DNA of 19,471 bases from Bacillota bacterium. Lineage in GTDB: Bacteria > Bacillota > Clostridia > Acetivibrionales > DTU013. Positions within the stretch are counted from its first letter, which is position 1. The number at the start of each line of letters is the position of its first letter. The DNA lies in contig JAEZLF010000252.1 in assembly GCA_023435925.1 (NCBI GenBank), forward strand, positions 1 through 19,471, written 5' to 3'. The position numbers and the translations under genes are program-made. Positions 1 through 7,162 of this stretch are shown in pieces. A model generated the notes under the pieces. That model saw nothing but the letters and a program-made list of their open reading frames with translations, had not been told where the DNA came from and made no database searches.

Positions 1-1036
1 CTTCTACAGAAGAAGCCTGCTCGGTCGATCCTGATGCAAGAGCCTGGGCTCCGCTTGACACTTGTGAAGCTCCTGTACTGACCTGCTCTGCCGCTGTGTT
101 AATTGTTAGCAATGTACGATTTAAAGACGAAACGGTATGTTCTATGGCATTTTTAATTGCCGCAAAATCACCTATATAATCCATTTCCAAATCAATTCGC
201 ATATCGCCCTGTGACATTAATTCAAGTTTTTTTGAAATATCGTTTATATACGAGGTGAGGAGCTCATTTGTCTTTCGTATGCTCTGTGCCATTTTGCCCA
301 TCTCATCCTTGCTTTCGTAGTTGATTTTCACCTGCATATTGCCCTTGGACATCTCGTCATAAACGTTAACTATTTCTGTTACTGGCTTCATAATAGAACG
401 GCGGATAGCAAAAATGATGATAATCGTTGCGACTATTGCTACAGCTCCGGCGACAATAAGTATAATCCATGCCTGTCTGGAAGCCTCCGCAGCCTTCTCA
501 TCCTGAGTCTCAGCTGCCACAGCTATCGCATCGGAAAGCTTTATGATGTGTTCTTCCAGCTCTTCGAAGAACGACATATACTCATTTGTGAATATCAATT
601 TTGCTGCTATCGTGCCCTCTTCTGTCCCTAGCATAACTTGATCATACAATCTCTGTCTGATAGCTGAACCGTTATCTGCAATGGATAAAATATTATTAAT
701 AGATACTTGTGTTGATTCATTTTTAACTTTTTCACTCAGTTCTTCAACCCGTGCATTCATGTTAGTAAAATTTTCGCCTGCTAAAGCAAATTCTTCTTCC
801 ATACCAGCAATGTCCTTACGCATGAATACGCGGGCAATATGCAGTTGGATGTTAGAAGCATCATTCTTGATCTCGACGATGTTTCTCGTAGTCGGCACTA
901 TTAAGCTGGAATACTGCTCTGTAACGTTCGTCATGTTTGATATGCTAATAATTGAGACGGTGATAATCAAGCTCATCAGTACCAGCACTATACCGAAACC
1001 TAGAATAAGTTTTCCACTGATGGATAGGTTTTTCAT
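1..1036 (-). CDS. Methyl-accepting chemotaxis protein (C-terminus outside window)
   Basis: Reading the minus strand from an ATG at 1036 gives 345 open codons that run off the left edge. Visible in order are TM helix 1 (about residues 8-31), a mostly helical extracellular region of about 155 residues typical of the four-helix-bundle MCP sensor domain (4HB_MCP_1), TM helix 2 (about 190-211), a HAMP linker (about 212-265), and the start of the cytoplasmic signalling coiled coil, with the heptad-like run AAEQVSTGASQVSSGAQAL near the edge. A strong AGGAGG at 1049-1054 lies 12 bases before the ATG. It should be a membrane receptor passing ligand signals to CheA/CheW. The ligand cannot be predicted. 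The conserved hairpin tip and methylation sites lie outside the window. Confidence 0.93.
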   Translation of the reverse strand, partial: MKNLSISGKLILGFGIVLVLMSLIITVSIISISNMTNVTEQYSSLIVPTTRNIVEIKNDASNIQLHIARVFMRKDIAGMEEEFALAGENFTNMNARVEELSEKVKNESTQVSINNILSIADNGSAIRQRLYDQVMLGTEEGTIAAKLIFTNEYMSFFEELEEHIIKLSDAIAVAAETQDEKAAEASRQAWIILIVAGAVAIVATIIIIFAIRRSIMKPVTEIVNVYDEMSKGNMQVKINYESKDEMGKMAQSIRKTNELLTSYINDISKKLELMSQGDMRIDLEMDYIGDFAAIKNAIEHTVSSLNRTLLTINTAAEQVSTGASQVSSGAQALASGSTEQASSVE

Positions 1037-1137
1037 AATTTTCTCTTACCTCCTAAATTTGGATGCTTTTAATATTTCACCTATACGCTTTAACTGCGTA
1101 TTTTGTGGCTATTTCGATGATTGTCCGGCAGCATAAA

Positions 1138-1511
1138 TCATTCGGGAATCATATGTGTTGATCTTGTCCGGTCAACAAGCACAAGATCCATGAACTCCTT
1201 TGCGGCAATTTTTACAGGCACCTTACCTTCCTTACTAAAATCAGATGAAGTCCATCTGTGTGTACACTTGTAAACATTTCTACATCACGGAGTTTTCCAA
1301 AGCGTACAGTGTTTAGACGGGAACGAAAATCAAACAGAATGTTCGTTCCGTTTACCATCTCAACTTTCAGCTGGTATTCCGGCTGAGCTTTTACTCTTTT
1401 AAAATAACCTTCCCCTGATTGCGCTGCATCATCAATTATAGGAAAGTGCTCTTTATTTATCATGCGAACTTTTTTCGTATCTTTTATTTCCTTATTCGAA
1501 CTAGATTTCAA
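1138..1511 (-). pseudogene. DUF2442-like protein, apparently frameshifted
   Basis: The first frame (stop near 1212) gives a protein resembling DUF2442: a basic N-terminus, then a beta-rich core (QPEYQLKVEMVNGTNILFDF, followed by a short loop and FGKLRDVEMFTSVHTDGL). It ends abruptly in an unrelated tail, HLILVRKVRCL. In a second frame, starting at the same place, the DNA reads DFSKEGKVPVKIAAKEFMDL and on to VLVDRTRSTHMIPE with a stop at 1138-1140. That is a natural continuation of the domain. Adding one base near 1245-1250 joins the two into about 124 residues. The annotated start is a TTG at 1509-1511, six bases after AGGGGTG; a GTG at 1518-1520 is also possible but sits on the Shine-Dalgarno. 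It may be a real null allele or a sequencing error in a G run. The function of the family is unknown. Confidence 0.6.
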
Positions 1512-1522
1512 ATGAATCACCC

Positions 1523-1615
1523 CTAATATAAAATATCAAGCCATCGAGAAAATAAGGTATTGCCCTTTGAGCGTATCACCTGCCTGCTCTGTAAAATTCC
1601 ATCAATTCGCATCAT
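1523..1615 (-). CDS. Possible 30-residue small ORF upstream of the DUF2442-like gene
   Basis: An ATG at 1613-1615 lies 8 bases after AAGGAAG, a plausible ribosome binding site. It opens 30 codons ending in TAG at 1523-1525, a few bases before the Shine-Dalgarno of the DUF2442-like gene. The peptide is basic with a hydrophobic C-terminus (SRWLDILY) and has no motif I recognise. The position suggests a leader or small partner gene of the downstream frameshifted gene, but random ORFs of this size are common in AT-rich DNA. Confidence 0.25.
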   Translation of the reverse strand: MMRIDGILQSRQVIRSKGNTLFSRWLDILY

Positions 1616-1672
1616 AACATAATCTTCCTTTACACTTATTTAAGCAATCAGGTGTCTTTAAAAAAGTCGTTT

Positions 1673-1731
1673 TCATTCAAAAAAAGAATAATCTGCCGTT
1701 CTTTAACGATACAGCAGATTGTTCTTTTTTT
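1673..1731 (-). terminator. Rho-independent terminator after the MalT-type regulator gene
   Basis: The arms AATCTGC (1690-1696) and GCAGATT (1714-1720) pair perfectly. They extend outward through AGAAT/GTTCT (one G-U) into an A tract facing a T tract, with a 17-base loop. Read on the minus strand, the stem is followed by a run of U. It lies 24 bases past the stop of the 851-codon gene. The A/T tracts on both sides could make it work in both directions. Confidence 0.8.
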
Positions 1732-1732
1732 C

Positions 1733-1751
1733 ATACGAATTGTTTTCGTAT
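1733..1751. repeat. Short inverted repeat beside the terminator
   Basis: ATACGAA (1733-1739) and TTCGTAT (1745-1751) are perfect 7-base inverted arms with a 5-base loop and a following T run on the + strand. The repeat sits between the stop codon at 1755 and the main terminator. It may be a second small hairpin in the 3' untranslated region. Confidence 0.4.
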
Positions 1752-1754
1752 TTT

Positions 1755-4310
1755 TTATAAATCTATATTACTTAGCTCAGATTTTGAATGAATACCCAGC
1801 TTATTGTATGCATTATATATGATGGTTCGCACCGTTGCTTTAGATATGTACAGCTTCTCGGCAATTTCTTTATGGCTCAAGCGGGCCTTGGCAAGAATGG
1901 CAACTTCTCTTTCTCTTGCGGTTAGCGGTGATTTTGCCTGATTAAGGGCATTTAAAATTATATTTCGGCCTTTATGGTATCGATTAAAAAGCGTCATAAT
2001 TTTATCAATGTCCGCTTTCCATCCTGGAATTTTCCCTAAGACCTCTGAGGATTGAACAGGATTCTCTGTCTCATCCGAATTGAGAGATGCAAAGAAAGTG
2101 TCACTACATGTTAAGGAGCAAATATGCGCTTTAGAAAGTATGTCGCCCATATATATAAATTGAGCAAACGGTAGATAAATTTTATCTGGCAGCGCCATGA
2201 CTAATGCTTCTTCCAGAATCTCCATTGCTTCACGTTCACGACCGCTTGTGTAACATACTCTCGCCTTGAATATGAAGCTATAAACCTGTGGAAATATATA
2301 ATTCATCTCTTTTGCCATGCTAATAGCATCATCAACCAGGCCTAACAACTCGGCATGCCGTTTTTCTCTAACCAAGAGATATGAATAAAGAATATTCACA
2401 TATGGGACAGCCCGGGCATACACTTTTTTACTTATACTCTCTGTATCGCAAAACCATTTAGCAACCATATCCGTTGTGTCCAGTGCGACACTGATAACCG
2501 ATAAGCATATGTCAACCATGCGCAGTATATATAGATTGGAGCTTTCATTCGAATACCCCTTAATATTCTCTAATGCGGTAAAAAATCCGTCCACATCTCC
2601 ACGCAGGATTGCTATCCGGGCAAGAACCTGCTCAGCGCACAGACAAATACATGTTTCTTTTTTGCTGCGAGCCTGGTACAGTGCTTTATGACATAATATC
2701 TCGGCCTGTATATCGTCACCTCTCATGAGCATCATTTCCGCATGTAATGCGCTGTCTGCTCCGACCCCCTGCCCACGGGTCAGCTTAATATGGTAAGGTA
2801 AATTTCTTTTCATATTCACCAGTGTTTCATCCAACTTTCCAGGCTCACACCAAAACATGCTTAGAACAGATGTTCCGCCCAGTGTAATTGGTATCACGTT
2901 CAATCTGAACCTGCTGGAACCGCCTAATAACTCATAGGCAGCCTTTTGCCCCTCATGTACCTTCTGAATATCGTTATATATGGTAAATGACGTAAGAAGC
3001 AAGTATTCACCCTTAAGCAGCCGAAGCTCATCTTTATTAAGCCCTGCTGGATTGTTTTTTAAGACTAAATCAACCAACCGGCATAATTTATGATAAGATT
3101 CATATTCTCCATCCATCCGAAATAAGTACGAAAACATGAGTAATACAAAGGGGTATTTACACATTGTCTCTTCCGGGCATTCATTGATGACTTCCATAAG
3201 AAACTCAATCATCTTGCTTTCTCTTTTATTCGCGAGATATAAACCATTAAATGGTGTTGATAAAATAGCATCAAAATCCCTGACCTCGAAGAAGAATCGT
3301 GCAGCAGTGTAGAATTCCGACTCGGCGATACAGCATTGTCCCGCAGTGTGCAAGACACGTTTTTGAAACGCCTCCGATTGATATTGATAAAATTGATTTC
3401 GTAAATAGTTTTGTAAAATACTATGCATTACATAAATTTTTTCTCTTGGATAGTATCTTGTGAAATCATTGTATTTAAGTAAATCCTTGATATGTTCAGG
3501 AAGTGTTTCTTCTCCCAGCATGATTGCGGCCTGCTTGACTGTAAAACTGTCCATGACAGATAATGAAACCAGACAGGTTCTTTGTTCAGGCGTAAGTCTG
3601 TTCCAGATAGCGGTCTCTACTAAATGATCAATGTCGGCTGTATAGTCAAAAGAGCCGGTTTGTCTATAATTGGATATCTGTAGCCGAAGAGCGGATATCC
3701 AGCCTTCAGTGCTTGTGTAGACACTGTTCAGTTCATCGTCATTAAGGCGGATACCCTCCATTTTGAATAAGTTGGCGGTGCTATCCTTATCGAAGAAGAA
3801 AGCAGACGACTCGATAGTATTTATATAGGTATTATGGAATGTGATTTGTGTTTTTATTCCAAGATGCTGGGTGATGAATATCATATGCAGGTTAGGGCTT
3901 CCGTGCATAGAAAATATACTCATCAACTCTTGCAGAATATCGCTTTCAATAAGCTGATAATTATCGACTACTATATACGTCTCTTTTAAACAGCTGAAAT
4001 CTTTGAAACTCGCTGATATATATATCAGCGTATCCACTGTAGGAACTCCCAGCTTTTTCAGATTTTTTGCCGTCTCATTATCGACGTTGGAAAACAAGTC
4101 GCATATACCCGCCCAAGCCAATGAAGGACTACCGCTCAGACAAGTATACCAGAATTGTTTGGCACCGTCCGGAAGAGTTTCTTTCAAATATTCCCTTACA
4201 GCTGTTGTTTTTCCAAAACCCGATGGTGCCTCCACGACAGTCAAAGGGAAGTGCGGTATTTGGGCAAGCTGATCTTTAAGCCTGTCCGATAAGTATATCT
4301 TTTGCTGCAT
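1755..4310 (-). CDS. MalT-type LuxR-family transcriptional regulator with N-terminal ATPase (LAL family)
   Basis: The 851 residues match the usual length of large ATP-binding LuxR regulators such as MalT (about 900). A Walker A motif APSGFGKTT is at residues 28-36 and a Walker B-like YIVVD ends at Asp116. A winged-helix and helical TPR-like middle (about 300-760) follows, then a C-terminal LuxR/FixJ helix-turn-helix: LTAREREVAILAKARLS, KEIAEKLYISKATVRTI and NKLGIHSK. The ATG at 4308-4310 has GGAG about 8 bases upstream. Members of this family are ATP-dependent activators that bind an inducer through the TPR-like region, oligomerise and recruit RNA polymerase. Target genes are not obvious here because both neighbours are small. 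The inducer cannot be inferred. The promoter region at 4390-4470 has repeats that may be regulatory sites. Confidence 0.92.
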   Translation of the reverse strand: MQQKIYLSDRLKDQLAQIPHFPLTVVEAPSGFGKTTAVREYLKETLPDGAKQFWYTCLSGSPSLAWAGICDLFSNVDNETAKNLKKLGVPTVDTLIYISASFKDFSCLKETYIVVDNYQLIESDILQELMSIFSMHGSPNLHMIFITQHLGIKTQITFHNTYINTIESSAFFFDKDSTANLFKMEGIRLNDDELNSVYTSTEGWISALRLQISNYRQTGSFDYTADIDHLVETAIWNRLTPEQRTCLVSLSVMDSFTVKQAAIMLGEETLPEHIKDLLKYNDFTRYYPREKIYVMHSILQNYLRNQFYQYQSEAFQKRVLHTAGQCCIAESEFYTAARFFFEVRDFDAILSTPFNGLYLANKRESKMIEFLMEVINECPEETMCKYPFVLLMFSYLFRMDGEYESYHKLCRLVDLVLKNNPAGLNKDELRLLKGEYLLLTSFTIYNDIQKVHEGQKAAYELLGGSSRFRLNVIPITLGGTSVLSMFWCEPGKLDETLVNMKRNLPYHIKLTRGQGVGADSALHAEMMLMRGDDIQAEILCHKALYQARSKKETCICLCAEQVLARIAILRGDVDGFFTALENIKGYSNESSNLYILRMVDICLSVISVALDTTDMVAKWFCDTESISKKVYARAVPYVNILYSYLLVREKRHAELLGLVDDAISMAKEMNYIFPQVYSFIFKARVCYTSGREREAMEILEEALVMALPDKIYLPFAQFIYMGDILSKAHICSLTCSDTFFASLNSDETENPVQSSEVLGKIPGWKADIDKIMTLFNRYHKGRNIILNALNQAKSPLTAREREVAILAKARLSHKEIAEKLYISKATVRTIIYNAYNKLGIHSKSELSNIDL

Positions 4311-4390
4311 CTTTTACTCCAAACATGATAGGGGAGAACAAAACCATTTGGGTTTCCAACCTGATAATGTTTTGTGGATTATTTTGTGAT

Positions 4391-4415
4391 TCTGCCATAA
4401 TCCTCTGCCATTATC
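4391..4415. promoter_or_regulatory. Tandem 12-bp direct repeat upstream of the MalT-type regulator
   Basis: TCTGCCATAATC (4391-4402) and TCTGCCATTATC (4404-4415) are 11/12 identical with a 13-base period. They lie between the predicted promoter and the gene start. Direct repeats of this sort are used by MalT-type activators (MalT boxes), so self-regulation is possible. The assignment is inference only. Confidence 0.35.
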
Positions 4416-4437
4416 TGTTGTTTTCTCACAATAATTA

Positions 4438-4470
4438 ATTCTATACGAACTTGTATGGTTCTGCAAGAAC
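4438..4470 (-). promoter_or_regulatory. Candidate promoter with palindrome over the -35 for the MalT-type gene
   Basis: On the minus strand TTGCAG (4461-4466) and TAGAAT (4438-4443) are separated by 17 bases, a fair sigma-A promoter. The -35 hexamer lies inside a palindrome, GTTCTGCAAGAAC (4458-4470, arms of 5, centre of 3). A repressor bound there would block polymerase. The neighbouring XRE repressor is a candidate, although its own candidate operator has a different arrangement. Confidence 0.4.
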
Positions 4471-4520
4471 TATATATTAAATAATTTGATCGCTCTATGT
4501 GACGTAAATGTGCAGAAAAT

Positions 4521-4550
4521 AAAAAAGAGTCGAAAGTTATCTCTCAACCC
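4521..4550 (-). terminator. Rho-independent terminator of the XRE regulator gene
   Basis: On the minus strand GGGTTGAGAG (4541-4550) pairs over 10 positions, three of them G-U, with CTTTCGACTC (4527-4536). The loop is 4 bases and a run of six T (4521-4526) follows. It starts 14 bases past the stop of the small regulator gene and separates it from the MalT-type gene. Confidence 0.8.
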
Positions 4551-4563
4551 TCCTTTTGATTGG

Positions 4564-4893
4564 CTATACTTCGCTTGTTTCCTGAATCAGCGTATCCAAT
4601 ACTCTCAGTATCTTCCTCTGCTGAGTTTCAGGTAGTGCAGATAACTTATCGGACAGCAAAGATGATACGATTTCATTCGATACCGATAAAACATCAGACA
4701 AAATGGAATTGGCATCGACTTTGAGTGTATTCAAAATCTCAACGAGGGTTTCCAACCGCGGCGATTTGATTCCCCGCTCAATAACACTTATATGGGAAGC
4801 TGTGAGACCTACTTTCTCAGCTAACTGTTCCTGTGTTAACCTTTTTGCTTCTCTAGCTTGTTTAATTCGTTGTCCTACGGCTTTCATATCCAT
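4564..4893 (-). CDS. XRE/Cro-family helix-turn-helix regulator
   Basis: The 109-residue protein begins with a typical HTH_3 domain (about residues 5-60): IGQR-like VGQRIKQAREAKRLTQEQLA, then GLTASHISVIERGIKSPRLE and the helix ETLVEILNTLKVDANSIL. A short helical C-terminus (about 70-109) probably serves in dimerisation. A longer reading frame exists upstream, but the ATG at 4891-4893 is preserved here because AGGAGG lies 7-8 bases before it and the upstream codons cover the predicted operator. Such proteins are DNA-binding repressors. The palindrome over its own leader suggests it represses itself. No phage or toxin gene is adjacent, so the regulon is unknown. Confidence 0.85.
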   Translation of the reverse strand: MDMKAVGQRIKQAREAKRLTQEQLAEKVGLTASHISVIERGIKSPRLETLVEILNTLKVDANSILSDVLSVSNEIVSSLLSDKLSALPETQQRKILRVLDTLIQETSEV

Positions 4894-4908
4894 CAACGCG
4901 CCTCCTAT

Positions 4909-4935
4909 AAGAACGTGTCTCGTTCTTCTAGTATA
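4909..4935 (-). promoter_or_regulatory. Candidate -10 element and palindromic operator of the XRE regulator
   Basis: AAGAACG (4909-4915) and CGTTCTT (4921-4927) are perfect 7-base inverted arms around TGTCT. A TATACT -10-like hexamer on the minus strand (4930-4935) lies three bases upstream, so the palindrome would cover the transcription start. The -35 is not clear. This arrangement is typical of self-repression by XRE proteins. Confidence 0.5.
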
Positions 4936-5599
4936 AGTAAGCTGCATAAACACTTACAGAATCTAAAAGAACTATTTTCACCCTATTAGATTTAATCCTA
5001 TTATTATTGTTGTTCTTTTTCTGCCGTTATATACTCTTAAAGTGAGAGGTTCACCTTTACGGTTCAGGATAATATTTTCAGTGTTCTAAGTGTTATTTTC
5101 ACTGCTTTGTCTGTCTAGTTTTCTGATATCATTATAATGTAATTACTGCGTGACAGTGTCTTTGCTTAATATAGACTTTAGGTAAAAATGAATAAAATAG
5201 GTTTTCTTATGCTGCATTTTATTATAGTACATGAAAGGATTGGCAAATACATTCCTTCCAACATTCATTTTTATGTATCTATTTTTACTAAATATTTTGA
5301 CTTATTCTCGACTATCAGTTCTTTTTCCTTCCGGTCCCCATAGAATTAACAAAATAATTAACTATGTCCTCGACGAAATTGTCACAAGCATAACGCCTCG
5401 ACTAATCTACTCCGGCCATGCAAATCTTCAACACATACCATCTTAACCAGAGCACCTTACTAAATGTTTTTGCTTCATCTCACGATAGTGTGTGCATTGA
5501 TGAATAAGTGCATGAATGATCAAGGCATTCTACGAAATAAAACCGTAGGGTGCTTTTAGGATACCTTTACTTTTTACTGAAAAATATTTTCAAATTATA
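4936..5599. other. Gene-poor AT-rich stretch between the XRE regulator and arsR
   Basis: I find no convincing gene in this 0.66 kb. The longest + strand frame (5231-5446, 71 codons) lacks a ribosome binding site and has no recognisable features. The minus strand is full of stops. The only structured element is the hairpin at 5522-5557. The region separates minus-strand regulators from the + strand arsenic cluster and may hold decayed sequence left by insertion of that cluster. Confidence 0.5.
5522..5557 (+). terminator. Terminator-like hairpin with no clear upstream gene
   Basis: GCATTCTACG (5525-5534) pairs with CGTAGGGTGC (5544-5553) across a 9-base loop, and the stem extends to 13 pairs with A-T and G-U pairs. 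TTTT follows. The G-U pairs are allowed only in a + strand transcript; the minus-strand version has C-A mismatches. This suggests a rightward transcript ending here, although no gene is evident upstream. Confidence 0.45.
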
Positions 5600-5628
5600 T
5601 TGACAAAATTTGATTTGATGCATATTAT
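5600..5628 (+). promoter_or_regulatory. Sigma-A promoter of arsR
   Basis: TTGACA (5600-5605) and TATTAT (5623-5628) are separated by 17 bases. That is a near-consensus housekeeping promoter 38 bases before the arsR start codon. Two extra TTTGAT half-sites lie in the spacer. Confidence 0.8.
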
Positions 5629-5633
5629 AATAA

Positions 5634-5655
5634 CATATCAAATATTTTTGATATG
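5634..5655 (+). promoter_or_regulatory. Primary ArsR operator
   Basis: CATATCAAA (5634-5642) and TTTGATATG (5647-5655) are perfect 9-base inverted arms around TATT. The site covers the expected transcription start directly downstream of the -10, where an ArsR dimer would block initiation. ArsR/SmtB proteins are known to bind AT-rich 12-2-12-like palindromes of this kind. The same site recurs upstream of the permease gene. Confidence 0.75.
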
Positions 5656-5665
5656 AGGTGATGGC

Positions 5666-5962
5666 TTGGAAACAACATATGAGGAGCACGCAAAGATATT
5701 TAAAGCGTTTTGCGATGAAAAACGTCTACGGATACTTGAACTATTGCGCGGTGGTGAAAAATGCGCCTGCGTTTTGCTTGAACAGTTGGACTTAGGACAG
5801 TCAGGACTCTCCTACCATATGAAGATTTTGGTTGAGTCGGGCGTAGTGGAAAGCCGGCAGGAAAGTAAATGGACACACTACAAAATCAGTGAAAAAGGCA
5901 GCTCTTATGCCGGTACACTGCTGAAGGAGCTGACAACACCTAACACGGTTACAGAAGTATAA
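5666..5962 (+). CDS. arsR: ArsR-family arsenite-responsive repressor
   Basis: A 98-residue winged-helix protein of the ArsR/SmtB family. Helices around residues 5-45 carry FKAFCDEKRLRILELLRGGE, and the recognition region reads GQSGLSYHMKILVESGVVES followed by a wing. Cys33 and Cys35 form a CxC motif (EKCACVLLEQL) at the place of the ELCVCDL As(III) site of classical ArsR, which supports arsenite or antimonite sensing. The start is TTG at 5666-5668, five bases after GAGGTG; an ATG at 5661 is in another frame. It is the first gene of the arsenic cluster and probably represses itself and the downstream genes through the palindromes at 5634-5655 and 6013-6032. Confidence 0.93.
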   Translation: METTYEEHAKIFKAFCDEKRLRILELLRGGEKCACVLLEQLDLGQSGLSYHMKILVESGVVESRQESKWTHYKISEKGSSYAGTLLKELTTPNTVTEV

Positions 5963-5975
5963 GACTGCTGCAAAA

Positions 5976-6000
5976 AGTAAGCCATCTGGTGATGGCTTTT
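5976..6000 (+). terminator. Hairpin after arsR (terminator or attenuator)
   Basis: AAGCCATC (5979-5986) and GATGGCTT (5991-5998) are perfect 8-base arms with a TGGT loop, preceded by a run of A and followed by TTT. It lies 16 bases after the arsR stop. It could end or reduce transcription so that the downstream genes are expressed less than arsR or depend on another start. Confidence 0.65.
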
Positions 6001-6012
6001 AAACAGCGGAAC

Positions 6013-6032
6013 ACATCAAAATTATTTGATAT
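6013..6032 (+). promoter_or_regulatory. Second ArsR-type operator upstream of the permease
   Basis: ACATCAAA (6013-6020), ATTA, TTTGATAT (6025-6032) has the same arm sequence and the same 4-base spacing as the primary operator, with a single changed base in the left arm. It lies after the arsR hairpin and 96 bases before the permease start. I could not find a good matching promoter, so it may act as an auxiliary site, a roadblock, or the operator of a weak second promoter. Confidence 0.6.
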
Positions 6033-6128
6033 TGTTGTCCTATTATTGATTTTGCTGCAACAAGTCGATCCAGGAGCTGAAGCGACTTTTTGCGGCGCAA
6101 TCATTATTGAATGTGAGGAAAATCTTCT

Positions 6129-7142
6129 ATGCAAATATTTAAAGCAATTTGGGAATTTATCCAGAATCAAATGCTTGGAATGAAATGGCTAAACGAATTA
6201 ATTGGCAGAGGTCTGACAGCAGTGGGTCTTGACACTACGAATCACTGGATTGGAAGCATTCAGTTTTTTGCTTATGACGTTATAAAAATTGTAGTTCTAT
6301 TATGCTTTCTGATTTTTATCATCAGTTACATTCAGAGCTATTTTCCGCCTGAGCGCAGCAAAAAAATATTAGGGCGTTTTCATGGCATCAAGGCAAATTT
6401 AGCTGCTGCTCTGCTCGGAACTGTGACACCGTTTTGCTCGTGTTCATCAATACCGCTCTTTATAGGTTTTACATCTGCTGGTCTGCCTCTGGGAGTGACC
6501 TTTTCGTTCCTTATTTCTTCGCCGATGGTAGACCTTGGCTCCCTTGTCCTTTTGATGAGCATCTTTGGCGCAAAGGTAGCTATTTTATATGTCATATTCG
6601 GGCTTATAATAGCTATGATTGGTGGTACCATTATCGAGAAAATGCACATGGAAAAGCATGTGGAAAGCTTTATTCTATCGGCTGGTAGTGTTGATATCGA
6701 ATCACCGGATCTGACGAGAAAAGACCGGTTGATATATTCGAAGGAACAAACGCTATCTACCTTTAAAAAGGTTTTCCCATACATCCTGATTGGCGTAGGA
6801 ATAGGAGCAATCATTCACAACTGGATTCCTGAGTCATGGGTAGTATCCCTGCTTGGAAGCAAAAACCCCTTCGGCGTTATCTTAGCGACACTGATAGGCG
6901 TACCGATGTATGCTGATATCTTTGGCACGATTCCGATTGCCGAAGCGCTGCTTTCCAAAGGCGCCCAACTTGGTACGGTGCTGTCTTTTATGATGGGCGT
7001 TACCACTCTGTCTTTACCATCCATGATCATGCTCCGTAAGGCTGTTAAGCCAAAGCTACTGGCTGTTTTTATTGCTATATGTACCGCTGGAATTATAGTG
7101 GTTGGGTATTTATTCAACGCTTTACAAGCGCTGATAGCATAG
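6129..7142 (+). CDS. arsP: ArsP-type permease (COG0701/DUF318 family)
   Basis: A 337-residue membrane protein with about eight hydrophobic helices split by a charged cytoplasmic loop (about 175-215, including MHMEKH and DLTRKDRL). The hallmark TPFCSCSSIPLF places Cys103 and Cys105 in a membrane segment, as in ArsP and related permeases. A second conserved half (about 225-335) has the GVPMYADIFGTIPIAEALL motif. Characterised ArsP proteins export trivalent organoarsenicals such as methylarsenite; other COG0701 members have no proven substrate. The setting between arsR and ACR3 makes arsenic the likely substrate. The ATG at 6129 has GAGG 11 bases upstream; ATGs at 6174 and 6180 are alternatives. 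Confidence 0.85.
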   Translation: MQIFKAIWEFIQNQMLGMKWLNELIGRGLTAVGLDTTNHWIGSIQFFAYDVIKIVVLLCFLIFIISYIQSYFPPERSKKILGRFHGIKANLAAALLGTVTPFCSCSSIPLFIGFTSAGLPLGVTFSFLISSPMVDLGSLVLLMSIFGAKVAILYVIFGLIIAMIGGTIIEKMHMEKHVESFILSAGSVDIESPDLTRKDRLIYSKEQTLSTFKKVFPYILIGVGIGAIIHNWIPESWVVSLLGSKNPFGVILATLIGVPMYADIFGTIPIAEALLSKGAQLGTVLSFMMGVTTLSLPSMIMLRKAVKPKLLAVFIAICTAGIIVVGYLFNALQALIA

Positions 7143-7162
7143 AAGGCATTTTTCCCTCCCCA

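Noticed and set aside
681..1136. 151-codon + strand frame
   Set aside because: It lies antisense to the chemotaxis receptor, whose domain order and ribosome binding site are clear; no ribosome binding site for this frame.
5231..5446. 71-codon + strand frame in the gene-poor region
   Set aside because: No Shine-Dalgarno before the ATG, composition like random AT-rich DNA, and no recognisable motif. The downstream hairpin alone is too little to call it a gene.
5989..6183. 64-codon + strand frame between arsR and arsP
   Set aside because: It begins inside the arsR hairpin, runs over the second operator and into arsP, and has no ribosome binding site.
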